Source: Rheum nobile (Eukaryota; Streptophyta; Magnoliopsida; Caryophyllales; Polygonaceae). Taken from it: DNA of 64,000 bases. Location: assembly GCA_027886185.1 (NCBI GenBank), contig WOAB01000230.1, positions 1-64,000 on the forward strand, given 5' to 3'. A program made the position numbers and the translations under genes. The number at the start of each line of letters is the position of its first letter. Position 1 is the first letter of the stretch. Below the pieces are notes generated by a model that did not search any database, had not been told where the DNA came from, and saw only the letters and a list, made by a program, of their open reading frames with translations. Below, in pieces: positions 1-10,262 of the stretch.

Positions 1-899
1 CATAGAAAACCTTCAGTAGTTACACCCAACAGACGTGCGAGCTTGGAAACAGTAAAAGACAGATCTTCCCCAAACCTGAAGTTGTTCCCAGCATAGTCAA
101 CGTGGAGTTGAGACGGAAGGAATTGTAAACCTCACAAACTGATCGGGGTTGACCAAGACGCGGTTTGGAGAAGAGATGTTCCCAACCTTGAAACTTGAGT
201 CTCTCCAAGAGTTCCTCGAAACCATTCTCCAAGAGGAAGTTCTTTGGGATCAGCAGTGTGGGAGAATCTTCTTCCCGTCATTGAAGGTGGGAACGGCGGG
301 ATGTTCCCTCTCTTCGCCTTCTTCTTCGGCTCGTATTTCTTCACCGATCACATTTCTCTCCTTCAAAGTACCATGAGTGGTCTCACCAGCATTGGACTTG
401 GTGGGATGGAGAAGGCAGTGGCAGCGCGTTCCTCCCCAATATACTGGACATCCGAGTCATCATCCACGTCCTCAGAGCCAATAGTGTGCTTGCGCTTCCT
501 ACTTGAGGGAACTGCTTCGAGTGGTCGAGTTCCCAACTCCTTTTCCACTTCAGCCATGTCCGCCTCCTCGTCGACATCTTTGTCCTTGGGAAGAGAGGTG
601 ACTTCTTGGTCGGTGGTAACCACCAGGTCACGAGACGACACCGGAGAGTTTTCTTTGGAGGGTGTCGTTGCCGTTCCCTGAGGTTGTTCCTCCTGAGGCT
701 GGTCCTTTTGCAGTTCGGCGATTGAGGAGGTGATTTCCTTGGCAAGCTCTACCATGGCGGCGATGGAGGTAGTCGGCTTGGAAGATGGGGTGTGAGCAAC
801 CTTTTGCTCCTCGATAGTTCTCTAGAGAGCAACTAGTTGCTCGTCGTTGAGGTTGGAGACATCGATGGAGGGGACAGAGGTTGAGCTTGTGGTGTCCAT
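1..899 (-). pseudogene. Gag-like ORF of an LTR element ('putative plant transposon protein' type), 5' part, broken
   Basis: Reading leftward from ATG at 899, the frame begins MDTTSSTSVPSIDV and meets TAG at codon 26. It reopens into an acidic, Ser/Thr/Glu-rich stretch with RKRKH (755-363), stops twice near 350-365, and continues with a basic KKYEPKKKAKRG segment. After shifts near 290 and 160, the recognisable part reads as helix-rich LLENGFEELLERLKFQGWEHLF, then FYNSFRLNSTLTML and FGEDLSFTVSKLARLLGV at the window edge. That order (charged N-terminus, a GW..LF helix, a (V/F)Y..F strand, an LLGV helix) fits the gag-like domain of plant LARD/gypsy elements annotated as putative plant transposon protein. 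It sits downstream of the primer site at 1280-1291, so it belongs to the element that uses LTR 1296-8143 as its 5' LTR. At least one premature stop and two frameshifts make it non-functional. The C-terminus lies outside the window. The family call is inference. Confidence 0.5.
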
Positions 900-1295
900 G
901 AGGTTGTGTTTTAGAAAGGGAGAGGTAAAGGTGCTTAGGGTTTGAGACGACAAAGAGCAAAGAGAGGCGGTGAAGTATTTGGAAGCGAGAGAGAATTGTG
1001 AGTAAGAGATCAGAGGTGGTTTGGGTTAAGGAAAGCATAAATATATATAGGAAGGGAAGATAATTGGTAAAGGGAAACAATTGAAATCAGAAGATATTCT
1101 TACCAAAAAATATCGCCGAAAAGATCATCCAATCCGTTCTCTCTCCTCTGGTAACGGCTCTTTTTCTCCCGGTTCTGCAAAAGTTTTAAAACAAACTGTA
1201 AAATAACACAAAGTTTTTGTTTTATAAAACCCCAAATAAACGCAAAATGGTTTAAAAGTTTAGAGTTTTAAAACTTTTAGCTCTGAAACCAAATC
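900..1295 (-). promoter_or_regulatory. Leader and primer-binding site of the left gypsy-like element
   Basis: The minus strand next to the LTR edge reads TGGTTTCAGAGC (1280-1291), one mismatch from the usual initiator-Met tRNA site TGGTATCAGAGC. The 89 bp at 1207-1295 are essentially identical to 13499-13588, which proves the same LTR/leader arrangement. The rest (900-1206) is not shared and has no ORF I trust. Confidence 0.6.
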
Positions 1296-2572
1296 TGTAA
1301 CACCCCCAAAATACCTTTTGGAAATATTACCGCCAGTGACCTCAGATTACACATCTGGGGTCACCCAAGGCTTAACCATTTTATAAGAAACTGTAAAATA
1401 ACATAAACTTTATTAAATGACATACAACTGCCCAAATAATATTTTATTTCAAATGTTGGAATTATAATTCGATAACAAAATCGAGTACAAATATTTATTA
1501 CAGTGGAAGTCTTTAGAATAAAATGACTCAACAGGTCTTGACCTTGCGATCTTACGCCTAGGATCTCAACCTTGGAATATCACAGAACAACGCCAAATGC
1601 CTTCACGTCGAGTCCTTGCCTTTACTGATGCGGGAACTTTATCTGATGTGCCGTATGAGACGGATGACACCAACCAACCATGCAAAGGAAAATAACCGGT
1701 TGGTTAGTCTAATGAAAGACTATGCAAGGGTAGAAATAAAAAGGTTTTAGTGATCGTAACCGTTTTACTATCATTGTTCCTCGAATATGTAACACCCCCG
1801 ACGTATGTCGGTAGTGTCACACGCTAGTGACCTCAGACGTTACTGTCCAAAGTCACCCTGGGCTTTAATCGGAACAATTAAACTTAAAGAAGTATATTAA
1901 ATAAGTATATTAAATAAGGAAAGATTACTCAGCGGAATACATTTTTATAATGAAACTCAACCTTTTATTAAAAGATCTCTCGTTAAATGAGAATGACGAT
2001 TTTACAGCAGAGTGAAATTACAGCGGAAGACTTTTATAATAACCCTATTACATGACTCGTTTATAGGGACACATGTTAAAATAGTACTTAATAACCTTAA
2101 AACACTTCCACTTAAATCTTCAACTGTAAGCCTCTTCTTCGATTGGTTACTTCAAGTCTTCGGGGACCAACCACTGATGTGCCATATAGGACGGATGACA
2201 CCAGCCAACCATGTAAGGAATAAAACCCGGTTGGTTAGTCTAATGAAAGACTATGCAAGGGTACAAACAGAATGGTTCAAGTGATCGTAACCGTTTACTA
2301 TCATTGTCCCTCGAATAATAACCGAAAGGATGATACATAACCCGGAACTTTCACGGAATGATTAGAATTAGACATCACTGAAAAAAAGAAGACTCCAAAG
2401 GAATTGAGTCTTATGGGAAACGTATGACAAATGTTTGGGAACGTTAAGTTTTCACACACACGTTTTAAAAACACGACCTTGATTATTTGGGTCCACGACC
2501 AACCTCATCGCGTAATGCGAATCCAGATTGGAAAGAGGACTTCCTCTAACAAGAGTCTGGGCGGTTTCCACG

Positions 2573-2652
2573 TTGTACTCCTCGCCCGAGGGTATATTAA
2601 TTATGTGCATAGTTATGCACATAATTAATATACCCTCGGGCGAGGAGTACAA
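2573..2652. repeat. Perfect 39-bp inverted repeat, 2-bp loop
   Basis: Left arm 2573-2611 and right arm 2614-2652 are exact reverse complements around GT. The left arm corresponds to sequence present once in the sister LTRs (the CGCCCGAGGGTATATTAATT region near 51617). The right arm is therefore an extra inverted copy unique to this LTR. Confidence 0.95.
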
Positions 2653-2809
2653 TGAGACATTGGGAATAAATCCCTTAAGATTGGGAATACCTCCCGAAGA
2701 TTGGCACCAAAACGCACATTAACGTTGAAGCTTTTAATTTCACATCTCGCAATGAGACATTGGGAATAAATCCCTTAAGATTGGGAATACCTCCCGAAGA
2801 TTGGCACCA
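2651..2809. repeat. Exact 59-bp direct duplication (2651-2709 and 2751-2809)
   Basis: Both copies run from AATGAGACATTGGG to GATTGGCACCA and are identical, separated by 41 bp. The first copy begins in the last bases of the hairpin arm, so the two rearrangements probably arose in one event. Inference: template switching during reverse transcription or repair. Confidence 0.95.
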
Positions 2810-3709
2810 GCTGAGTGCACCACCCCTATATTTAGATAGGGGTAGGTCATGACCAAGAGAGTGTTAGGGCACTTACTTCCTAACACCGACGTTATAAAGA
2901 AATGACTAATCCTCATAAGGGATTAACGTTCCTACGAATACTCGTGCTAAACTAACATTTAAGTTCACATTTAAATCCACACCAAAACTCATTACGGTAA
3001 TTAACATGCATAATAGCGTTGTTTCTAGCAATATATACAACCTATTATAAAGTTATATTTTAACACCTCGTTTAATTAAATCTGTTCCCAAACAGAAAAC
3101 AACAACTTTTATCCCATCTTAATTAACAATCAATTAATTGATAATCAAGGGAAACGTGGAATAATGAGCAAGAGCGAACCGCCACTTGCCTTAATCTAGA
3201 CGAATCGAAGATGTCGGGTTCTGAGATCTGGAAACTGGAATCTGCTTACGGATCCCTACGACGAAGACGAGACAACGACGGAACCCTAAGTTAGATACGA
3301 TACAACACGAAACAACGAAACGAATCGAAGGGAAACAAAAGCCTAAGCCGTGACCGTGTTTATCCAAGCCACGATCGCACTTGCTAGAGCAAGCCACGGT
3401 CACGGATTGGACATTTGTGGTTGCGGAATTCTGGGCAGAGCCGCGGTCGCGGAATTCATCCCCGCGGTCGCGGATCTCCCTTTCGACGACGGCTCAACCC
3501 TGCTTCGAGGCTTACCGACGACGAAGGCGACACTTCTTGGCTTCGGACGAAGTCTCACCACGACCACCACCACCTCGACACCTCCAAGGCACTTCCGGCG
3601 ACACCAAAACTCCGGCGAAGCTCCGACGATCTCCTAGAACTCCGACAATGCACTTAAACGAGAGAGAGAGATTGAGAAGCTGTGGATGATGGATTCCGAA
3701 GCTGAAGAC

Positions 3710-3723
3710 CCCTATTTATAGGG
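3710..3723 (-). promoter_or_regulatory. LTR TATA box
   Basis: The sequence CCCTATTTATAGGG is at the same relative place as CCTATTTATAGG in the sister LTRs (7798-7809, 15402-15413) and CTATTTATAG at 53775-53784. Position and conservation support a core promoter for minus-strand transcription. Confidence 0.55.
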
Positions 3724-4486
3724 TGAGGGGGAGATCAACGACGAGAACACAAATCGATCGGCATCCCCAACGGCGAAACGGCGGCACACGAACCAGCAAA
3801 ATGCGGAAAGAACGAAGAAGACGAAGAACAGTGTTTACGCGGTCGTGAAAAAACACTTCCGCGGTCGCGAAAATGCCGTGAGCGCGTCTTTTGCCTTTTG
3901 GTCACGGGTTTCGTTCAAGGTCATGCTAAGTCTTTATTTTTAGCACCCCTAAAAATATTCTAAGACCCACTAATGCATTAAACGTATATCCAAATGTTCA
4001 AAAGATTAATACATAGATTACAGAGGTTACAGAAATTGCCCATTATGTCTTTCATACAAAACGACAGTTTAGGACTTTTAGGGGTTATTACAGAATAATA
4101 ACCGAATGAATGATACATAATCCAAAACTTTCACGGAATGATAGAAGAAGATATGTATTGAAAAGTAGGCTCCAAAGGAATTGAGTCTTAAAAGAAACAT
4201 ATGACAACTGTTTGGGAACGTTATAGTTTTCACACAAGCGTTTAAAAACGACTTGATCATTTGGGTCAACGACCAACCTCACCGCACAAAGATTGGAAAG
4301 AAGACTTACTCTAACCGAAGTCCGGGCGGGTTCCAAGTTGTACTTCTTGCCCGAAGGTTCATTAATTATGTGCATAACCACACTTATCTTATTAAATTAC
4401 AAAACGTATATTCACGTTAAAGCTTTCATTATATATATATATCATCTCGACACGAGAGATATCTTCCGAACATTTCCCGAATGTTT

Positions 4487-6892
4487 TGTAACACCCCCAA
4501 ATATATATCCTGAAAGGTATTACCGCCAGTGACCTCAGATTCCACATCCGAAGCCACCCAAGGCTTAACCCGTTGATATAATTCATCAAACAACAATTAT
4601 AATACAAAATATCATAACTTTCGATTAAAATAATTGTCTTGACATTACATCCATAATCCAAAATACAACTGAAATACAGAGTAGTCTTGATATAAAATAT
4701 GTTTAACACAGCGGAAGTCTTTAAAATAAATGACACAAAAGTCTTGATCTAGCGATCACACGCCTAGGATCTCAACCTTGGTAAAATACTTCAAAATTCC
4801 ATCTGCCTTCACCGTCGTTTCTAGCCTTCATGGAACTGCAGTTTACCTGATGTGCCGTATGAGACGGATGACACCAGCCAACCATGCAAGAGAATATAAC
4901 CGGTTGGTTAGTCTAATGAAAGACTATGCAAGGGTAAAACAGAAAGATTCTAAGTAGTTGTATTAGGTTAGACTCATCGCTTCTCGAATAAAAGTCGATG
5001 ACGATAGTCAACCACCATACTCCTACTGAAATATACAAAACAGTATGATCAAGAGAAGACTCCAAAAGAACGAGCCTTATCGAAACATATGAAAAGAAGA
5101 CTCCAACGAATTGAGTCTTATCGGAAGTATGACAAATGTTGGGGAACATGTAAGTTCACACAAGAGTTTAAAATGACTTGGTGTTTCGGTTCATGACCAA
5201 CCTCACCGTATAATGCGAATTCAGATTGGAAAGAGAACTTTACTCTGACCAAAGTCTAGACGAGTTTCCTAGCTGCACTACTTCCTAGCTTCACTACTCG
5301 CCTGAGATATATTAATTGTGTGCGACAACGACACTTATCTTATTAAATTCCAAAATGCGCATCACGTTATAAGCTTTTATCATGATCACCTCGTCCCGAG
5401 ACGAGAGACCTCTTGGGAGCAACTCTCGAAATATGTGACACTAGCTAAGTGCACCATCCCTATACTCGGATAGGGAACGGTCATGACCAGAGAAATGGTG
5501 TTAGGTCAATCCTAACCACCAAGTTATAAGGAAACGACTGTACCTCGCAAGGTACTAAGTAGCATTCCTACGAATACTCGTGCTAACTAAATAGTTCAAG
5601 CACACCATAGTCCACATCAATACCATCACGGTAGTAACAAATATAATAGCGTCGTTCTAACAATATACAACCTATTATAAAATCATGTTTTAATCATATC
5701 CTTTATCAAAACTGTTCCCAACGAAAACAGTAATTCATCCCAAATTAATTAACAATTCAACAATTGATAATCAATATAATTATGGAATGATAAGCAAGAG
5801 CGAACCGCCACTTGCCTTAGATCAGACGAAAGCTTGAACAAAGCTTAGAGATGACGAGTTTCTGGGTCCGAAGCAGGGACAAATCTTGGGTAACAAATCC
5901 CTACGGAACGACCCATAACAAGACCCTAAGTTAGATTCGATAACCAAATATACGAATCTAAGAAGAGACGAAAGGAAATGAAGGAACAAAGCCTCGCTCG
6001 AGACCACAAAGCACAAAGCCACACCACGAGCCCAGACACACCGCGGGTGCGCCGGCCCTGCCGCGGGTGCGGTGGCTTTTGACCGCGGGTGTGGTGGAGG
6101 TGCGGTCACGTAACAGTGACAACACGATGAGAGGGAAAAAGCTCACCGGGGAAGACGACGGGGGCTCGACTCGTGGTGGCTCCAACTTCTGGATTCCTTG
6201 GACTTCCAAAGGACCACTTTGAGAGCACCACCACTTCTAACAAGAGCTCCGGCGAAGGCTTCGAAATTCCGGCGAGAGCTTGAGCTTTCCGGCGACAATG
6301 GAGATGAGAGATTTTAGAGGGAGAGAGCTCGGATTGGAGTGCTCAACACAACTCCAGATCTCCTCCTTTTATAGAGCCCAGCAAGCAGCACGTAAGCAAG
6401 CAGGTGCGTCGATCAAGCAGCTGCGTCGCCCGACCAGAATGGACAAGCAGCTCAGTTCAGACGCGATGTTTGAAGTCCGGCGCTGCAGAGAAGAAATGAT
6501 GACACCGCGGGGTGCGGTGGCTCCACCGCGGGTGCGGCGAGCTTCCACCTGACCGCCTCAGAAAATGGCCTTCACCGCGGGGTGCGGCCAGCCCACCGCG
6601 GGTGCGGTCAAGGCAAAAATCTGTGCCTTTTGTCCTCTTTTGTCCGGGTTAAGTACGGGTACGAGTTTTTAACCCCAGGTTAAATATATTCGTATCCGAT
6701 TAATATCTTTGCACCCGAATGAGTATTCTAAGCCCCGAAAATACGTTGAATGTATTTTATTCCACTCAGGGAAATATTACAGAGATAAAGCATTTTGCAG
6801 AATGTCTGAACTTCTCTGAAATTAATCCGACTATAGTATGAGAGTTTGGAAATTTACCAAAATACTCTTTACTAAAAATGAGGGGTATTACA
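4487..6892 (-). mobile_element. Solo LTR (2406 bp), third related gypsy subfamily, TSD TGTTT
   Basis: It begins TGTAACACCCCC, ends GAGGGGTATTACA and is flanked by TGTTT at 4482-4486 and 6893-6897. Removing it rejoins the host LTR into the form seen near 14470. It shares the GATGTGCCGTATGAGACGG and CCGGTTGGTTAGTC blocks with its neighbours. Its GC-rich part uses repeated CCGCGGGTGCGG instead of CCGCGGTCGCGG. A TATA-like TTTTATAG is at 6367-6374. No coding sequence. Confidence 0.9.
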
Positions 6893-8143
6893 TGTTTGGC
6901 ACCAGCTGAGTGCACCACCACCTATATTCGGATAGGGGTAGGTCATGACCAGAAAGGGTGTTAGGGCACTTACTTCCTAAATCACCACAGTTATAAAGAA
7001 ACGACTAATCCTCGTAAGGAATTAGCGTTCCTACGAAAACTCGTGCTAAACTAGCATTTAAGTTCACATTTAAATCCACACCATATCCATCACGGAAAAA
7101 TAACATGTACAATAACGTTGTTTCTAGCAATATATACAACCTATTATAGTATCATATTTTATCACATCGTTTTATAAAATCTGTTCCCAAACGAAACAAC
7201 ACTTCACCCCATTTTAATTAACAATCAAGTAATTGATAATTAAAAGAAATACGGAATGATAAGCAAGAGCGAACCGCCACTTGCCTTAATCTAGATGAAT
7301 TGACGATGTCGGGTTTCGGGATCTGGAAACTGGAATCTGGTTACGGATTCCTACGACAACGACGAAACAACGCCAGAACCCTAAGTTAGATTCGGCACGA
7401 ACGACTAAATGAAACGAACGAAATACGATATGAATCGAAAGGGACAAAAGCCTTGGCCGTGACCATGGTTGTCCAAGCCACGATCGCGCTTGCTAAGGCA
7501 AGCCGCGGTCGTGGTTTGGACTTCCGCGGTTGCGGAATTCATCCCCGCGATCGCGGATCCCCCTTCCGACGCAACTCCCATTCAGCTTCGAGGCTTACCG
7601 ACGACGCGAACGACCACTTCTTGGCTCGAACGAGGGCTCACCACGACCACCACTACTTCCTAGCCTCCAAGACACCTCCAGCGACACCACAAATTCCGAC
7701 GACACTCCGACGAAGGCAAGAACTCCAACGAGGGCACAAAAATGAGAAGGAGAGAGGGATTGGGAGCTGTGGATGTAGATTCTGGTGGTGGGAGCCTCCT
7801 ATTTATAGGAAAAAGGGGAGCTCAACGCCGAGAAAACCAATCGATCGACATCCCCATCGGCGAAACGGCGGCACCCGAACCGGCGAAACGCGAGAGAATT
7901 GAAGGCGACGATGAATAGCATTTCCGTGGTCGCGGAAATGCCTCAATCGCGTCTGTTGGCCTCTGGTCGCGGTCTTGGCTAGATCTTATTTTTAGCACTT
8001 CTAAAAATAGTCTAAGACCCCATACACCTTAAACGTATATCATTACGTTCAAATGATCTTACTGAGATTACAAAAGCTTACAGAAATTGCCCATCATGTC
8101 TTTCATACAAAACGACAGTTCAGGATTTTTAGGGGTTATTACA

Positions 8144-8456
8144 ATACTACCCCCTTAAAAGAAGTTTCGACCCCGAAACTTGGCTGATAACAGCTCGGAG
8201 AAGCGACCTCATTTTAAGTTACTCACCCCTATAAGTTTAACCATGCCTAACCCATTTAACACTTTGTAAATTGGTTCAAGCATTTCTAAGTTAAAATTTA
8301 TAAGTTGCTTCAAATTACAGTTAACGTAAGGTTAACCATAATTTAGACCCTTCACAACTTAAGGGAATTCTATAACTTGCTTTCACCAATTATACATTTT
8401 ACCATATTACCCTTATGGCAATCATGAGGGTTATTACATTACTACCCCCTTAAAAT
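8144..8456 (-). other. Double polypurine-tract/LTR junction
   Basis: Immediately right of the LTR end is the complement of a polypurine tract (ACTACCCCCTTAAAAG, then TTTCGACCCCGAAACT). About 290 bp further right the same junction recurs: an LTR-like end GAGGGTTATTACA at 8425-8437, then ACTACCCCCTTAAAA and the same TTTCGACCCCGAAACT. Two successive 3' ends with one truncated LTR between them imply recombination between related elements. Confidence 0.6.
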
Positions 8457-10262
8457 AGTTTCGACCCCGAAACTAGCATCACTAGGGTAGAGGGACTGGT
8501 TTCACCCTTAACCTCATTACCTGAACTTAGTATCCTTACTCATTTCATCCTTGTACTTGCTCCTAGGAAAACGATCTGTTTCCTCAACCATACCACTATC
8601 TCACATATCTTATCTCCATGTGCTACACTTGTAATAACTCGTGACTACATCCACAAGGTCATAATTATCTTTAGGATAATAGTCTCCAAAATCCCCGCAA
8701 TAGACTTGCTATACCTTAAGCATGAGAACACACAATTCTCTTTCAACTTTTCTCTTTATAATCAAATTCAAAGTCCGTACATTATCTCCCTATAATCTAA
8801 TATCAGATCTCAGTAATCCTCGAGACATTACATTTTCTAATTCCTTTAAAGGTACACCCCACAATTCCATTACTTATCTCTAAGCCAATTTGTTTCCTTA
8901 CGCCATTCCTAACCAAAAAAAATTCTTCCAAGACTAACTGAACGTATTCCATTATTCAACCTCCAACTTAAAACCTTTAAGGTTCCTCAATTTTATTTAC
9001 TCAAAAATACCATATTGATGAACGATGCCTTGCCATCAAAATCAATCACTTACGTCCAAATCCTTCAATGGGTATATACGAGTAACATTTGTTACCTTAC
9101 TCCTTAAACGCACATAAGACAATTTCCCATGCTACATCCCTTAGTTTATCGATATCCTCCGAATAACTAGTCCTTATTCCATATCTCATTAAATTCAAGT
9201 GAGCTTTCCCCTAATACAATCGTTTCACAGCTTAATCTTCCCAAAAAGTGTTATATCATCGGCCTTATAGACGTCACACTCACTTAAAATCCACATATCA
9301 AACCTTGTAAATTTCCAGGTATCATAACCCCATATTCCTTGAAGGTACAATTTACAAATTAAAATAGACCTAGATCACTTTTCATCCAATCCTTATATCG
9401 TTTCCCTTAAGAAAGCCTCACAACGAAACCTCAGATAAATATTCCAAAATAATACTTATGACTTCACACCCTTAGCCTTTCCGAAAGCTTAACCCATTGG
9501 GCCCACAATGAGCACACTCATTTACAAACTCCATAACCATAACCCTTGGGTTCTAAAGTTTTACTCAAGATCGTAATAGAGTACGATCTTCTTAGAGAAA
9601 ATGAATTCCTTATGAACTATCTCTCTTATACATTTATTCTCTTCTCGACAATCTAACCATATAAATGACTACAATATGACCTCACAACTAGGCATTCTGG
9701 ACTTTGTATTAGTTCACTCTTATGTACTTTTACCAGAACAAATGTTCAGGGTACACATATGAGAAATAATTCTTGATCCCATAGAGCATTAACCACACAC
9801 ATTTGTTTCCTTTAAATTAAGGAATTTTGGTAAAACTCAACTTACGAGGTAACGCTCGTCAGCTCAACTAAGGAAGCAATTAATGTCATACCGATGTGAC
9901 ATTACTCCAAGAATAAAGAGAGATTCCTGAGAATGGACCTAGGAATTAAGTAATAGAGTCGACCCTAGCGTTAACCATGTAGGGGATGCATACCTAGGCT
10001 CCATACATTACCCCTCCTTTATGAGTCCTGACAGCCCTCATCCTCACGTGACATATACTGTTTTTGGCACTCACGGAGTCTTGGATGAACGTACGACTCA
10101 AGATAGCAATGAATTTGGTAATTTCCCTAAAACGAGGGAATACTTTTTTGTTATTTGAAACTTGAGTTGGCACTAACAGAGGAAATGTTCAAACGAACAA
10201 TTTAACTACGGAGACTATAGACACACACGTCGTAGCTCCTTAATCAAAGGTAAACCTAAGGA
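8457..10262 (-). other. Non-coding internal region of the right gypsy-like element
   Basis: About 1.8 kb between the end of gag and the polypurine tract. Across the stretches I read on the minus strand I see no protease, RT, RNase H or integrase motif and no long ORF. The tract is AT-rich and looks like untranslated sequence, not eroded pol. Confidence 0.5.

Larger units (their letters stand above)
1788..4092 (-). mobile_element. Solo LTR (2305 bp), related gypsy family, TSD GAATA
   Basis: It begins TGTAACACCCCC and ends GGGGTTATTACA, with GAATA at 1783-1787 and again at 4093-4097. Removing it restores the host LTR exactly as seen near 14078. It shares block motifs with the host LTR (CCGGTTGGTTAGTCTAATG, the GAGCGAACCGCCAC segment, a TATTTATA box) but is clearly diverged, so it is a sister subfamily. 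No internal region remains, which is the usual result of LTR-LTR recombination. It holds an unusual hairpin and a direct duplication, listed separately. Confidence 0.9.
1296..8143 (-). mobile_element. Gypsy-type LTR (about 2.1 kb), interrupted by two solo LTRs
   Basis: The plus strand begins TGTAACACCCCC and ends GGGGTTATTACA. Its own sequence is 1296-1787, 4093-4486 and 6893-8143, about 2.13 kb once the two insertions and duplicated target bases are removed. These three blocks align throughout with LTR 13589-15766; I count roughly ten differences in the first 490 bp, so the two copies are related by recent insertion or recombination. The LTR is flanked by a primer site on its left and a polypurine tract on its right. 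It therefore serves as 5' LTR of the left element and 3' LTR of the right one. A palindromic TATA box, CCTATTTATAGG, lies at 7798-7809 for minus-strand transcription. Confidence 0.85.

Noticed and set aside
244..681. 145-residue plus-strand ORF, Ser/Thr-rich
   Set aside because: Exact antisense of the acidic gag-like frame at 363-755, which has the better domain continuity.
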